From: Sphingomonas sp. PR090111-T3T-6A
Lineage (GTDB): Bacteria > Pseudomonadota > Alphaproteobacteria > Sphingomonadales > Sphingomonadaceae
DNA length: 64,000 nt
Assembly: GCF_000383095.1 (NCBI RefSeq)
Contig: NZ_AORL01000010.1
Span: forward strand, 558,001 to 622,000
Direction of reading: 5' to 3'
Below, piece by piece: positions 35,517-44,149 of the stretch. The notes beneath the pieces were generated by a model, which saw nothing but the letters and a program-made list of their open reading frames with translations, was not told where the DNA came from and ran no database searches. The translations under genes and the position numbers were made by a program. How positions within the stretch are numbered: the first letter of the stretch is position 1; the number at the start of each line of letters is the position of its first letter.

Positions 35517-37574
35517 GTGACCAAGGCGGCCAGGCATTTTTCCTCGATCCACACGCATGGCTTCGTGCGTGTCGCGGCGGCGACGCCGGCGGCGACGGCG
35601 GGCGATCCCGCCGCCAATGCCGAGGCGGCGCTCCAGCTTGCGCGGGCCGCGCACGAGGATCATGTCGATCTGGTCGTCTTCCCCGAACTGAACCTTTCCT
35701 CCTACGCGGTGGACGACCTCCACCTCCAGGACGGCTTCCGCCATGCGGTGGAGCGGGCACTGGGCACGGTGGTTGCCGGCACGGGCAAGCTCCGCCCGGT
35801 GCTGGTGCTGGGCGCGCCGCTGCTGCGTAACGGGCGGCTCTACAATTGCGCGGTGATCGTGGCGCGCGGGCGCGTGCTGGGCGTGGTGCCCAAGACGTTC
35901 CTGCCCAATTACCGCGAATATTATGAGAAGCGCTGGTTCGCCTCCGGCGCGGGGCTCACCGGCCTCACCATCGATGTGGCGGGCGAGACGGTGCCCTTCG
36001 GCGCGGACCTGATCTTCACCGCGCGCGATCTGCCGGACCTCACCTTCGCGGCCGAGGTCTGCGAGGATTTCTGGGCGCCGACGCCGCCTTCCACCATGGC
36101 CGCGCTGGCGGGGGCGCTGATCCTCTGCAACCTGTCGGCCTCCAACATCGTCATCGGCAAGGCGCGCGAGCGTTCGATGCTGGCCGCCGCCCAGTCGGCG
36201 CGGACATGCTCGGCCTATGTCTTTGCCGCCTCCGGGCCGGGGGAGAGCACCACCGATCTCTCGTGGGACGGGCAGGCGCTGATCCACGAGCTGGGCTTCG
36301 AGCTGGCCGCCTCGGAGCGCTTCGCGGCCGAGCCGGGGCTGCTGGTGGCGGACGTCGACGTGGGGCGGCTGCGTGCCGAGCGGATGCGGGTCGGCACCTT
36401 CAACGATGCGGCGGCCTTCGCCGGCCATCCCGAGACGCGCACCCGCCGCGTGTCGTTCGAGCATCGGCCCGATTCCGCGGACATCGGCCTGAAGCGCCCG
36501 GTCGCGCGCTTTCCCTTCGTGCCCGCCAATCCTGCGCAGCTCGACGAGGATTGCTACGAGGCGTTCAACATCCAGGTGGAGGGCCTGTCGCGCCGGATCA
36601 CGGCGTCGGGCGCGAAACGGCTGGTGATCGGCGTGTCGGGCGGCCTCGATTCGACCCATGCGCTGATCGTCGCGGCCAAGGCGTTCGACCGGCTGGGCCG
36701 TCCGCGCTCGGACATCCTCGGCTTCACCATGCCCGGCTTCGCGACGGGGGACGGCACCAAGTCCAACGCCTGGGCGCTGATGAACGCGCTCGGCATCACC
36801 GGCGCGGAGATCGACATCCGCCCCGCCGCGACGCGGATGCTGGAGGACATGGCCCATCCCTTCGCGGGCGGCGAGCCGGTCTATGACGTGACCTTCGAGA
36901 ATGTGCAGGCGGGCCTGCGCACCGACTATCTCTTCCGCCTCGCCAACCAGCGCGAGGGGATCGTGGTCGGCACCGGCGACCTGTCGGAGCTGGCGCTGGG
37001 CTGGTGCACCTATGGCGTCGGCGACCAGATGAGCCACTACGCCGTCAACGCCGGCGTGCCCAAGACGCTGATCCAGTTCCTGATCCGCTGGTGCATCCGC
37101 ACGGACCAGTACGACCCCGCGACCGATCGGGTGCTGGACGCGATCCTCAACACCGAGATCTCACCGGAGCTGGTGCCGGCGGGCGCGGACGGCGCGATCC
37201 AGTCGACCGAGGCGAAGATCGGCCCCTACGCGCTCAACGACTTCTTCCTGCACCATATCGTGCGCTGGGGGATGGACCCGGCCAAGATCGCCTTTCTCGC
37301 GCTCCATGCGTGGGGCGACGCGGCGGCCGGCGAATGGCCGGTCGGTGTGCCGGAGGCGGCGCGGGTCGCCTATGACCTGCCGACCATCCGGCATTGGCTG
37401 GAGCGCTTCCTATGGCGCTTCTTCCAGATCAGCCAGTTCAAGCGGACGGCCATTCCGAACGGCCCGAAGGTCTCGACCGGCGGTGCGCTGAGCCCGCGCG
37501 GCGACTGGCGCGCGCCTGCGGATGGCACCGCCGCGCCGTGGCTGGCGGCGCTGGAGCGCGGGCTGCCTTCCTGA
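35517..37574 (+). CDS. nadE: Glutamine-dependent NAD+ synthetase
   Basis: Makes NAD+ from deamido-NAD+ using ammonia from glutamine. The 685-residue protein joins two domains: an N-terminal nitrilase-type glutaminase (about 15-300) with Glu in [10 protein letters not shown], Lys in [17 protein letters not shown] and nucleophile Cys in [11 protein letters not shown]; and a C-terminal ATP-pyrophosphatase domain with [11 protein letters not shown] (about 375). Length matches the long two-domain class. It begins with GTG at 35517 preceded by GGGGA. Divergent from the DUF4287 gene. Confidence 0.96.
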   Translation: MTKAARHFSSIHTHGFVRVAAATPAATAGDPAANAEAALQLARAAHEDHVDLVVFPELNLSSYAVDDLHLQDGFRHAVERALGTVVAGTGKLRPVLVLGAPLLRNGRLYNCAVIVARGRVLGVVPKTFLPNYREYYEKRWFASGAGLTGLTIDVAGETVPFGADLIFTARDLPDLTFAAEVCEDFWAPTPPSTMAALAGALILCNLSASNIVIGKARERSMLAAAQSARTCSAYVFAASGPGESTTDLSWDGQALIHELGFELAASERFAAEPGLLVADVDVGRLRAERMRVGTFNDAAAFAGHPETRTRRVSFEHRPDSADIGLKRPVARFPFVPANPAQLDEDCYEAFNIQVEGLSRRITASGAKRLVIGVSGGLDSTHALIVAAKAFDRLGRPRSDILGFTMPGFATGDGTKSNAWALMNALGITGAEIDIRPAATRMLEDMAHPFAGGEPVYDVTFENVQAGLRTDYLFRLANQREGIVVGTGDLSELALGWCTYGVGDQMSHYAVNAGVPKTLIQFLIRWCIRTDQYDPATDRVLDAILNTEISPELVPAGADGAIQSTEAKIGPYALNDFFLHHIVRWGMDPAKIAFLALHAWGDAAAGEWPVGVPEAARVAYDLPTIRHWLERFLWRFFQISQFKRTAIPNGPKVSTGGALSPRGDWRAPADGTAAPWLAALERGLPS

Positions 37575-37716
37575 CGCCTGCCGCTCCCCCCTGCTTGCCG
37601 GACGCTGAATGGACAGAGCGGAGCGTATGTCCTGATGTCCGGGTTCCGGTCATATCGTCTCGGTTCGGCACAGGCGCATTGGGATTAGCGCACCAGGGAC
37701 TCGCGCCAAAAGTAAA

Positions 37717-37731
37717 CAGATTATTAATCTG
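37717..37731. promoter_or_regulatory. Perfect 15-base palindrome before a small membrane protein gene
   Basis: CAGATTATTAATCTG is a perfect odd palindrome (seven-base arms around a T). It is AT-rich in a GC-rich setting and ends five bases before the ATG at 37737, where a ribosome site would be expected. It also contains a TATTAA that could act as a -10 for a leaderless transcript. Confidence 0.45.
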
Positions 37732-37736
37732 CGCCC

Positions 37737-37949
37737 ATGATTCAGGCATCGCGCACCTTGTCCGCCACGCCGCTTCGTCCGGCGTTCGCCCATCGCCCCC
37801 GTGCGCGCTACTTCGTGCCGCCGGAAGTCGTGCCCTCCATCCCCGCCATCGCCAAAGGCGTGCGCTGGACCCTTGCGAGGGAGGACATGGTCTTCTTCGC
37901 CGCCTGTTATGCGGCCGGGCTCGCCTTCTTCCTCATCATGCTGAGCTGA
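37737..37949 (+). CDS. Small hypothetical membrane protein, 70 aa
   Basis: Unrecognised 70-residue protein with a basic N-terminal part (HRPRARYFVPPEVVPSIP) and a single C-terminal membrane helix (FFAACYAAGLAFFLIML, about 53-69), giving a tail-anchored layout. There is no Shine-Dalgarno sequence; a perfect palindrome sits just upstream. It runs 14 bases into the end of the convergent MFS gene. Evidence for it being real is its amino-acid pattern and placement in otherwise empty DNA. Confidence 0.55.
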   Translation: MIQASRTLSATPLRPAFAHRPRARYFVPPEVVPSIPAIAKGVRWTLAREDMVFFAACYAAGLAFFLIMLS

Positions 37950-39216
37950 GCGCGCGGTCGGCGGCGCGATGCAGCCGCCAGGCGATCGCCGCGGCCAGAA
38001 GGCTGCCCACCACCACGACCAGCAGCGTTCCCGTCACCGGCACACCGACGCGGATCAGCGCCGCGAACAGCAACGCGCCCATCACCATCGCGCCCGAATT
38101 GACGATGTTGTTCGCCGCCACCGTGCGCGCGGTATGGAGCTTGTCCACCGTCGTCGTCAGGAAGGCATAGAGCGGCACCACGAACATGCCGCCGGATACC
38201 GCCACGCCGAACAGGTCCACGAGGATATGCTTGGCGCCGCTCAGTTCGAGGAAGGCCTTCCAGCCGACCATCGTCTCCGGCGCGTCCCAATGCCCGGCGA
38301 CGTGATGGAGATCGAGCAGGAACAGGCCCATCAGGATCGCGGCGGCCGGTGCGTAACGGGCCGAGACGGTGCCGCCGAGCAGCCGGTTGATCGCGATCGA
38401 GCCGATGCCGACGCCCACCGAGAAGACGGCGAGGAACAGCGTCGCCACCTCCTGATCGGCGTACAGCACATTCTTGACCAGCGGCACGAACAGCGTGCCG
38501 AGGATCGCCGCCTGCATCCAGAAGCAACTGATCGCGAGGATGGCGAGGAAGAGGCGCGGCACGTGCAGCGTCTCCGACACCAGCCGGATCGACGCGCGCA
38601 CGACGTGGAGGTCGACGCTGTCGTCCTCGATGACCGGCGGGGCGGGGGGCACCTGCTGGCCGACGATGCGGCCGACGAGCGCCACCGCCAGCACGGTCGC
38701 CGCGGCGGCCTCGGCCGGGATGATCCCGCCGACGATGATGCCGAGCAGGACGCCGCCATAGGTGCCGGCCTCGATCAGGCCGGTGCCGCCCAGCACCTCG
38801 TCCGAATCCAGATGCTGCGGCAGGAGCGCATATTTGATCGGGCCGAAGAAGGTGGAATGCACCCCCATCGCGAACAGCGCGGTCAGCAGCAGGGGCACCG
38901 ATTGCAGCAGCAGCCCGCCCGCGCCGACCAGCATGATGCCGATCTCCACCGTCTTCACGATGCGGATGATCCACGCCTTGTCCCGGCAATCGGCGAGCTG
39001 GCCGGCCAGCGCCGAGAACAGGAAGAAAGGCAGGATGAACAGCGCATTGGCGGCCGCGTTGAACGCCGCTTCGAGCCTATTGTCCGAGAAGATCCGATAG
39101 GTGACGAGCATCACCATCGCGGTCTTGAACAGGTTGTCGTTAAAGGCACCCAGGAACTGAGTGGAGAACAGAGGCAGGAATTTCCTGCGTGTCAGGAGCT
39201 TCAAGGATGCTTGCAT
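37936..39216 (-). CDS. MFS transporter, LplT-like
   Basis: Major facilitator superfamily membrane protein of 426 residues with about 12 predicted helices. The opening FSTQFLGAFNDNLFKTAMVMLVTYRI and HSTFFGPIKYALLPQHL are typical of lysophospholipid transporter LplT-type proteins, which flip lysophospholipids for re-acylation at the inner membrane. The usual partner acyltransferase/acyl-ACP synthetase (Aas) is not fused or adjacent. The start is uncertain: ATG 39216 gives a sensible N-terminus but lacks a strong ribosome site. It is divergent from pgsA, another phospholipid gene. Confidence 0.88.
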   Translation of the reverse strand: MQASLKLLTRRKFLPLFSTQFLGAFNDNLFKTAMVMLVTYRIFSDNRLEAAFNAAANALFILPFFLFSALAGQLADCRDKAWIIRIVKTVEIGIMLVGAGGLLLQSVPLLLTALFAMGVHSTFFGPIKYALLPQHLDSDEVLGGTGLIEAGTYGGVLLGIIVGGIIPAEAAAATVLAVALVGRIVGQQVPPAPPVIEDDSVDLHVVRASIRLVSETLHVPRLFLAILAISCFWMQAAILGTLFVPLVKNVLYADQEVATLFLAVFSVGVGIGSIAINRLLGGTVSARYAPAAAILMGLFLLDLHHVAGHWDAPETMVGWKAFLELSGAKHILVDLFGVAVSGGMFVVPLYAFLTTTVDKLHTARTVAANNIVNSGAMVMGALLFAALIRVGVPVTGTLLVVVVGSLLAAAIAWRLHRAADRALSSA

Positions 39217-39372
39217 ATATGAACGCGACGACCCGCCTTCCCCACGGTGAGGGCAGCACATAGCCCAGCACGGCCCGAGTACCAAATCCCATCGTTAACA
39301 GCATTGTGCCGAGGTGGTTCAAACCGTTCCTCCAATGGGCTAGGCTGTTCGCGCCTGCCATCTCGATCGGAT

Positions 39373-39954
39373 ATGCCGCACCCGATGTTATCGCTTCCCA
39401 ACCTGCTGACGCTGTCGCGAATTTTCGCGGTCCCGATCCTCGTCGCGCTGCTCTGGCACCCAGGCTGGGCCGGCTATGTGCTGGCCTTCCTGCTCTACTG
39501 CCTCGCCGGCATCACCGATTATTTCGACGGCTATCTGGCGCGCGCGCAGGGCACCGTGTCGAAGCTCGGCATCTTCCTCGATCCCATCGCGGACAAGATC
39601 ATGGTCGCCGCCGTGATCGTGATGCTGATTTCCACCGAGCAGGCGATCGGCGGCCATCCGGTGATCGCGGGCTGGCATGTGATCGCGGCGCTGGTGATCC
39701 TGCTGCGCGAGATCGCGGTGTCGGGCCTGCGCGAGTTCCTGGCGCAGCTTTCGGTGTCGGTGCCGGTCAGCCGCCTCGCCAAGTGGAAGACGACCTTCCA
39801 GATGGTGTCGCTCGGCGCGCTGATCCTCGCGGGCGCGCTGCCCGAATGGCCGTGGGTGCACGCGCTCGGGCTCGTCTGCCTGTGGCTGGCGGCGGGGCTG
39901 ACGCTGGTGACGGGTTGGGACTATCTGCGCGTCGGCCTGAGGCACATGGACTGA
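39373..39954 (+). CDS. pgsA: CDP-diacylglycerol--glycerol-3-phosphate 3-phosphatidyltransferase
   Basis: Inner-membrane enzyme committing CDP-diacylglycerol to phosphatidylglycerol synthesis. The 193-residue protein has the CDP-alcohol phosphotransferase signature DYFDGYLARAQGTVSKLG then FLDPIADK, containing the metal-binding Asp residues, and about five hydrophobic helices. NLLTLSRI at the N-terminus is typical. Start at ATG 39373 or four codons later at 39385 are both possible. moaD begins three bases after the stop, so pgsA-moaD-moaE form an operon. Confidence 0.94.
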   Translation: MPHPMLSLPNLLTLSRIFAVPILVALLWHPGWAGYVLAFLLYCLAGITDYFDGYLARAQGTVSKLGIFLDPIADKIMVAAVIVMLISTEQAIGGHPVIAGWHVIAALVILLREIAVSGLREFLAQLSVSVPVSRLAKWKTTFQMVSLGALILAGALPEWPWVHALGLVCLWLAAGLTLVTGWDYLRVGLRHMD

Positions 39955-39957
39955 GCG

Positions 39958-40215
39958 ATGGCCGTCCACCTGCTCTATTTCGCCTGGGTGCGCGAGGCGA
40001 TCGGACGCGACGGCGAGACGATCGACCTGCCGGGGAAGGTGGATACGGTGGCGGCGCTGGTCCGCTGGCTGGCGGCGCGCGGCGGCGGCTATGCCGAGGC
40101 GCTGGCCGAGCCGGCACGGCTGCGCTGCGCGGTGGACCAGAGCTTCGCCTCGCTCGCTACGCCGATCGCGGGGGCGCGGGAGATCGCGCTGTTCCCGCCG
40201 GTGACGGGCGGATGA
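39958..40215 (+). CDS. moaD: Molybdopterin synthase small subunit (MoaD)
   Basis: Ubiquitin-like sulfur carrier of 85 residues for molybdenum cofactor synthesis. It starts LLYFAWVREAIGRDGETIDLP and ends in PVTGG, the C-terminal Gly-Gly that carries the thiocarboxylate. It overlaps moaE by four bases, giving coupled production of the two subunits of molybdopterin synthase. Other moa genes are not in the window. Confidence 0.95.
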   Translation: MAVHLLYFAWVREAIGRDGETIDLPGKVDTVAALVRWLAARGGGYAEALAEPARLRCAVDQSFASLATPIAGAREIALFPPVTGG

Positions 40216-40679
40216 GCGCCCGCATATCCGTGCAGGAGGCGGATTTCGACGTTGCCTCCGAACTGGCCCGGCTGGAGGCGCTGGGCGGCGGCGGGGTCGC
40301 GAGCTTCACCGGCGTGGTGCGCGGCGGCGACGGGCTGGAGGCGCTGCGGCTGGAGGCCTATCCCGGCATGACGCAGGCCGCGCTGGAGGAGATCGCGGCG
40401 GAGGCGCAGCGGCGCTGGCCCCTCGTCGGCCTCACGCTAATCCATCGTCATGGCACGCTGCCCGTCGGCGAGCGGATCGTGCTGGTGGGGGCGGCTTCGC
40501 GCCATCGCATGGCGGCGCTGGAGGCCTGCGCCTTCCTGATCGACTGGACCAAGACGCGCGCGCCCTTGTGGAAGCAGGAGCTGTTCGCCGGTGGCTCCAC
40601 GCGCTGGGTGGAGCCCAGGCCGGAGGACGATGTCGCCGCCGCGGCCTGGGACTCCAGCGCGGAGCATGGCCGCCCCTAG
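40212..40679 (+). CDS. moaE: Molybdopterin synthase catalytic subunit (MoaE)
   Basis: Large subunit of molybdopterin synthase, 155 residues, converting precursor Z (cPMP) to molybdopterin with sulfur from MoaD. It has GGGGVASFTGVVRGGDGLEAL, LEAYPGMTQAALEEI, the RHGTLPVGE pocket and the catalytic Lys stretch KTRAPLWKQE, equal to the K-x-x-x-P-x-W-K motif of the family. ATG 40212 overlaps the moaD stop. It converges on oxyR, with stop codons interlocked in CTAG at 40676-40679. Confidence 0.95.
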   Translation: MSARISVQEADFDVASELARLEALGGGGVASFTGVVRGGDGLEALRLEAYPGMTQAALEEIAAEAQRRWPLVGLTLIHRHGTLPVGERIVLVGAASRHRMAALEACAFLIDWTKTRAPLWKQELFAGGSTRWVEPRPEDDVAAAAWDSSAEHGRP

Positions 40680-41575
40680 GCGGCGCTCTTCAGCGCATCG
40701 GCCAGCAGGCGGAATTCCTTGGCGCGGGGGCTCCCCTTGCGCCAGGCCAGCGCGATGCGGCGGGAAGGGCGCTCGGCATCCAGCTTGCGGGTGACGACGC
40801 TCGTGCCGTTCAGGATGCCGGCCTCGATCGCCATCTCGGGCAGCAGGGTCACGCCCAGCCCGTTGTCCACCATCTGCACCAGCGTGTGGAGCGAGGTGCC
40901 CAGCATCGACGCCTCGGCGGCCAGTTCCGGCCGGTTGCAGGCGGCGAGCGCATGGTCCTTCAGGCAATGCCCGTCCTCGAGCAGCAGCAGGCTGTGCTCG
41001 TCGATCGCGTCCGCCGGCACCGGGTCGGGAACCGTGTCGCTCTGCCCGCCGGGGAAGGCGAAGTGCAGCCGGTCCTCGAACAGGTCCTGCGATTCCACCT
41101 CGCCGCAGCGATAGGGAAGGGCGAGCAGCACGCAGTCGAGCCGCCCGCGCTGGAGCGAATCGCACGCCGCCGAGGTCACTTCCTCGCGCAGATAGAGCTT
41201 GAGGTCCGGCCATTCGGCACGAAGCCGGGGCAGCAATCGCGGCAGCAGGAAAGGCGCGATGGTGGGGATAACGCCCATGCGCAGCTCGCCCGAGAGCGGC
41301 TTGCCCGCCGCGCGCGCCAGATCGGCGAGCGTGTCCGCTTCCGCCAGCACGCGCCGCGCCTGTGCCGCGATACGTTCGCCGACGGGCGTGAAGCGCACCA
41401 CGCGCCGCGTCCGCTCCACCAGCGTCAGGCCCAGCAGCGACTCCAGTTCGCGTAAGCCCGCCGACAGAGTCGACTGGGTGACGAAGCAGGCGTCCGCGGC
41501 ATTCCCGAAATGGCCATGCTCTTGCAAAGCCACCAGATATTGGAGCTGCTTCAGCGTCGGAAGGTAGATGCTCAT
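40676..41575 (-). CDS. oxyR: Hydrogen peroxide-sensing LysR regulator OxyR
   Basis: Peroxide-responsive LysR activator of 299 residues. The N-terminal helix-turn-helix is LKQLQYLVALQEHGHFGNAADACFV with VTQSTLSAGLRELE, and the sensor domain has the two OxyR cysteines in LEDGHCLKDHALAAC (Cys204 and Cys213), with the same nine-residue spacing as Cys199/Cys208 of E. coli OxyR. It is divergent from ahpD across a 140-base region, which is relatively AT-rich near 41585-41615. That arrangement fits OxyR control of ahpD. No exact OxyR consensus was identified. Confidence 0.94.
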   Translation of the reverse strand: MSIYLPTLKQLQYLVALQEHGHFGNAADACFVTQSTLSAGLRELESLLGLTLVERTRRVVRFTPVGERIAAQARRVLAEADTLADLARAAGKPLSGELRMGVIPTIAPFLLPRLLPRLRAEWPDLKLYLREEVTSAACDSLQRGRLDCVLLALPYRCGEVESQDLFEDRLHFAFPGGQSDTVPDPVPADAIDEHSLLLLEDGHCLKDHALAACNRPELAAEASMLGTSLHTLVQMVDNGLGVTLLPEMAIEAGILNGTSVVTRKLDAERPSRRIALAWRKGSPRAKEFRLLADALKSAA

Positions 41576-41715
41576 CCGGCGAACTTTTCGATCATAACGC
41601 TAGGAATAATCGATTTGTCGTCGGCATAGCAATGCTGCACAGCGGGGTGGCTTTTCGCATCCGCACACACGAGGAGGAGCGTTGCGCGCCCCTTTTTGCG
41701 AGAGAGGAAGCCCTC

Positions 41716-42234
41716 ATGTCCTTCGAAGCCTTTGTCGATGCTCTGCCCGACTATGCCAAGGATCTGCGGCTGAACGTCGGCGTGCTGCTCAAGGATCAGA
41801 CGCTGGGCGACCAGCGCAAATATGGCCTGCTGCTGTCCTGCGCGCATGCCACCGGCTACAAGCCGATCGTCGAGGCGGCCGAGGCCGAGTGCGAGGGCAG
41901 GCTCTCGCCGGAAGCCGCCGATGCCGCCCGCGCCGCTGCCGCCGTGATGGCGATGAACAACGTCTATTTCCGCTTCGTCCATCTCGTGTCGGACCCGGAA
42001 TATGGCACGCTGCCCGCCAGGCTGCGCATGAACGTGGTCGGCAATCCGGGCATCGCGAAGGTGGATTTCGAGCTGTTCAGCCTCGCCGTCTCGGTGATGA
42101 ACGGATGCGGCCTGTGTATCGATGCCCATGAAAAGGTGCTGAAGCAGCACGGCGTCGGCGCCGATGTGGTGCAGGCCGGCGCGCGCATCGCCGCGATCGT
42201 CAAGGCAGTGGCCACCGTTCACGCGACGCTCTGA
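41716..42234 (+). CDS. ahpD: Alkyl hydroperoxide reductase AhpD
   Basis: AhpD, a trimeric CxxC protein that in mycobacteria reduces the peroxiredoxin AhpC. The 172-residue protein closely follows the family: ALPDYAKDLRLNVGVLL, NNVYFRFVHLV, and the active site NGCGLCIDAHEK with Cys131/Cys134 and nearby His, numbers that match M. tuberculosis AhpD (130/133) almost exactly. ATG 41716 follows GAGAGGAAG. It is divergent from oxyR. The usual neighbour ahpC is missing here, so its partner peroxiredoxin must be encoded elsewhere or be a different one. Confidence 0.94.
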   Translation: MSFEAFVDALPDYAKDLRLNVGVLLKDQTLGDQRKYGLLLSCAHATGYKPIVEAAEAECEGRLSPEAADAARAAAAVMAMNNVYFRFVHLVSDPEYGTLPARLRMNVVGNPGIAKVDFELFSLAVSVMNGCGLCIDAHEKVLKQHGVGADVVQAGARIAAIVKAVATVHATL

Positions 42235-42236
42235 AA

Positions 42237-42297
42237 CCGGGGCGCCCCGGGGAGGGGCTGGCGAGGGCTGACATGCCCGCCCTCTCGCAATCCCCGG
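42237..42297 (+). terminator. GC-rich hairpins between ahpD and cysE
   Basis: The palindrome CCGGGGCGCCCCGG (42237-42250) starts just after the ahpD stop. A second, larger structure pairs CCGGGG (42247-42252) with CCCCGG (42292-42297) and GAGGGC (42263-42268) with GCCCTC (42279-42284). They cannot all form at once. There is no T tract; probable terminator or mRNA-end structure. Confidence 0.45.
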
Positions 42298-42338
42298 AGG
42301 AGCGTCCTAAATAGGCCGCAAGTCAAGGGGAGCTGCCC

Positions 42339-43046
42339 ATGCCCGGCCGTCTGGTCGCCTATCTGGATTCGATCAAGGCGCGCGATCCTGCGCCTCGATC
42401 GCGTTGGGAAATTCTGTTGTATCCGGGCGTATGGGCGCTCGGTTTCCACCGGATCGCGCACGCGCTGTTCAATGCGCGCTTCTTTTTTCTTGCCCGCGCG
42501 GTCAATCACTGGTCGCGGATGTGGACGGCGATCGACATCCATCCCGGCGCCACCATCGGGCGCAATCTCTTCATCGATCACGGCTTCAGCGTGATCGGCG
42601 AGACGTCGGTGATCGGCGACAACGTCACCATCTACCAATGCGTCACGCTGGGCGGCACCAATCCGGTGAACGGCAAGGCGGGCAAGCGCCATCCGACGTT
42701 GCTCGACGGCGCGGTGATCGGATCGGGCGCGCAGGTGCTGGGGCCGATCACGGTGGGCGAGGGCGCGCGCGTCGGTGCCAACGCCGTCGTCACGCGCGAT
42801 GTGCCGGCAGGCGCCACGATGGTGGGCATCCCCGCCAAGCAGACGCTGGTCGACGCCGCCGATTACAACCGCTTCACGCCCTATGGCACGCCCTGCGGGG
42901 ACCAACTCGACCCCGCGACGCAGAAGCTGGAGATCATGCGCTGCGAGATCGACCAGCTCCGCAAGCGCATCGACGATGTGATCCGCGAGCGCGACGATGC
43001 CCGCGCGACGCTTCGGCGCGTCGATCCTGATCGGGAGAGCGCGTGA
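42339..43046 (+). CDS. cysE: Serine O-acetyltransferase (CysE/EpsC type)
   Basis: Acetylates L-serine with acetyl-CoA, the first step of cysteine synthesis. The 235-residue protein has an N-terminal helical part ([24 protein letters not shown]) and a left-handed beta-helix: [18 protein letters not shown] with the catalytic His/Asp, then [11 protein letters not shown] and [26 protein letters not shown]. The short form with this start resembles EpsC/SAT of alphaproteobacteria more than the 273-residue E. coli CysE. A C-terminal coiled coil ([19 protein letters not shown]) follows. AAGGGGAG precedes ATG 42339. The DUF2794 gene overlaps its stop (GTGA). Confidence 0.93.
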   Translation: MPGRLVAYLDSIKARDPAPRSRWEILLYPGVWALGFHRIAHALFNARFFFLARAVNHWSRMWTAIDIHPGATIGRNLFIDHGFSVIGETSVIGDNVTIYQCVTLGGTNPVNGKAGKRHPTLLDGAVIGSGAQVLGPITVGEGARVGANAVVTRDVPAGATMVGIPAKQTLVDAADYNRFTPYGTPCGDQLDPATQKLEIMRCEIDQLRKRIDDVIRERDDARATLRRVDPDRESA

Positions 43047-43393
43047 GCGGTATCGTCACGCCGTTTCCGGGCGGCTCCGTTCGCGCGGCCGGGCAGGTCG
43101 GGTTCGAGCGGATCGAGCTGATGCGCATCCTCGATCTCTATGGCCGGATGGTCGCGGCGGGGCACTGGAAGGACTATGCGATCGATTTCGAGCGCGACGT
43201 CGCGACCTTTTCCGCCTTCCGCCGCGCCGCCGAGCGGCCTGAATATCGCATCGAGAAGCGCCCGGCGCTCCGTCATCGGCAGGGCATGTGGGCGCTGCTC
43301 GGCGAGCATGGCGTGGTGCTGAAGCGCGGTATCGAACTGGGCCCGGTGCTGGCGCCGGTCGAGCGCAAGCTCCTCCGCCTGATCGAGGATTAG
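43043..43393 (+). CDS. DUF2794 domain-containing protein
   Basis: Small protein of 116 residues, conserved in alphaproteobacteria but of unknown function. Landmarks: [29 protein letters not shown] and [21 protein letters not shown], ending [14 protein letters not shown]. It begins with GTG at 43043 within the cysE stop, so the two are translationally coupled. Its stop interlocks with that of the convergent small gene in TTAG at 43390-43393. Confidence 0.9.
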   Translation: MSGIVTPFPGGSVRAAGQVGFERIELMRILDLYGRMVAAGHWKDYAIDFERDVATFSAFRRAAERPEYRIEKRPALRHRQGMWALLGEHGVVLKRGIELGPVLAPVERKLLRLIED

Positions 43394-43656
43394 AGCGGAA
43401 TCCGCACCTTCACATGCTTGCCGCGCAGGCGGACCATCGGCGGATCGCGGGGTGGTCCGGGCGGAGCCTCGATCTCGTGGAAGGTCCACCGCCCGGTAAG
43501 GCTGGCCGCGCGAGGCGCGGTGTTGAAGGCGATGCGGTCGCCGAACAGGCGCGACAGGTCGAAGTGACTGGCGACCGGCTGCCCGCCGCCGCCCCACGGC
43601 GCCGCCTGAGCGGCACTGGCTGAGAGCAGCAGCGATAGGCCGAGCAGCCGGCGCAT
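43390..43656 (-). CDS. Small exported hypothetical protein, 88 aa
   Basis: Predicted secreted or periplasmic protein. Signal peptide MRRLLGLSLLLSASAAQA with likely cleavage after AQA (residue 18), then a 70-residue Gly/Pro-rich basic mature part ending [14 protein letters not shown] recognise no family. A GTG one codon before the ATG could also serve as start. It is divergent from the gene at 43784 and converges on DUF2794. Confidence 0.72.
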   Translation of the reverse strand: MRRLLGLSLLLSASAAQAAPWGGGGQPVASHFDLSRLFGDRIAFNTAPRAASLTGRWTFHEIEAPPGPPRDPPMVRLRGKHVKVRIPL

Positions 43657-43783
43657 GACCCTGTCCCGTAGCGGAGCATAGGCTGATTCAAAGCGGGAGA
43701 GGCCGCCTTGGTTCCCTCCGCGCGCCGAACGCAACGCAGCGCCCGACGGAGCGTTTTGCAGCCGGACCCAAAGGGGGAGCGCG

Positions 43784-44149
43784 ATGACCGACACCATGCC
43801 CTTCAACCGCATGATGACCGCCGGGCTGGACCTGTGGCGACTGCAATGGCGCGTCGCGGAGACGATGCTCGCCTCGCAATCCGTGATCGCCACGCGCATT
43901 GCGATGATGGGAGCGGGCCTCGGCGATCCGCGCCGCATCCCCTTCGCCGAGATGGCGCGCTTCGTGCCCGAGAAGATGGCGGCGTTCGACGCGGCCGGGC
44001 GGGGCGCCGCGCGTCATCTCGCCGCGATGGAGGGGGCCGGGATGTTGGAGCTGTTCGAGAGCGGGCTGGCCGCCTCGCTCGCCTGGTGGGCGCCGCTGCA
44101 TGGGCGCTCCACTGCGAATGCGAGGCGGCTCGGGCGCCGCCGTCGCTAG
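43784..44149 (+). CDS. Hypothetical protein, 121 aa, phasin-like helical pattern
   Basis: Helix-rich protein without signal peptide. The stretch MTAGLDLWRLQWRVAETMLASQSVIATRIAMM and FAEMARFVPEKMAAFDAAGRGA has the amphipathic, Met/Ala-rich look of phasins and related polyhydroxyalkanoate-granule proteins, but this is a weak resemblance, not an identification. The C-terminus is very basic (ARRLGRRRR). AAGGGGGAG precedes ATG 43784. Its stop interlocks with that of the TonB-dependent receptor in CTAG at 44146-44149. Confidence 0.72.
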   Translation: MTDTMPFNRMMTAGLDLWRLQWRVAETMLASQSVIATRIAMMGAGLGDPRRIPFAEMARFVPEKMAAFDAAGRGAARHLAAMEGAGMLELFESGLAASLAWWAPLHGRSTANARRLGRRRR

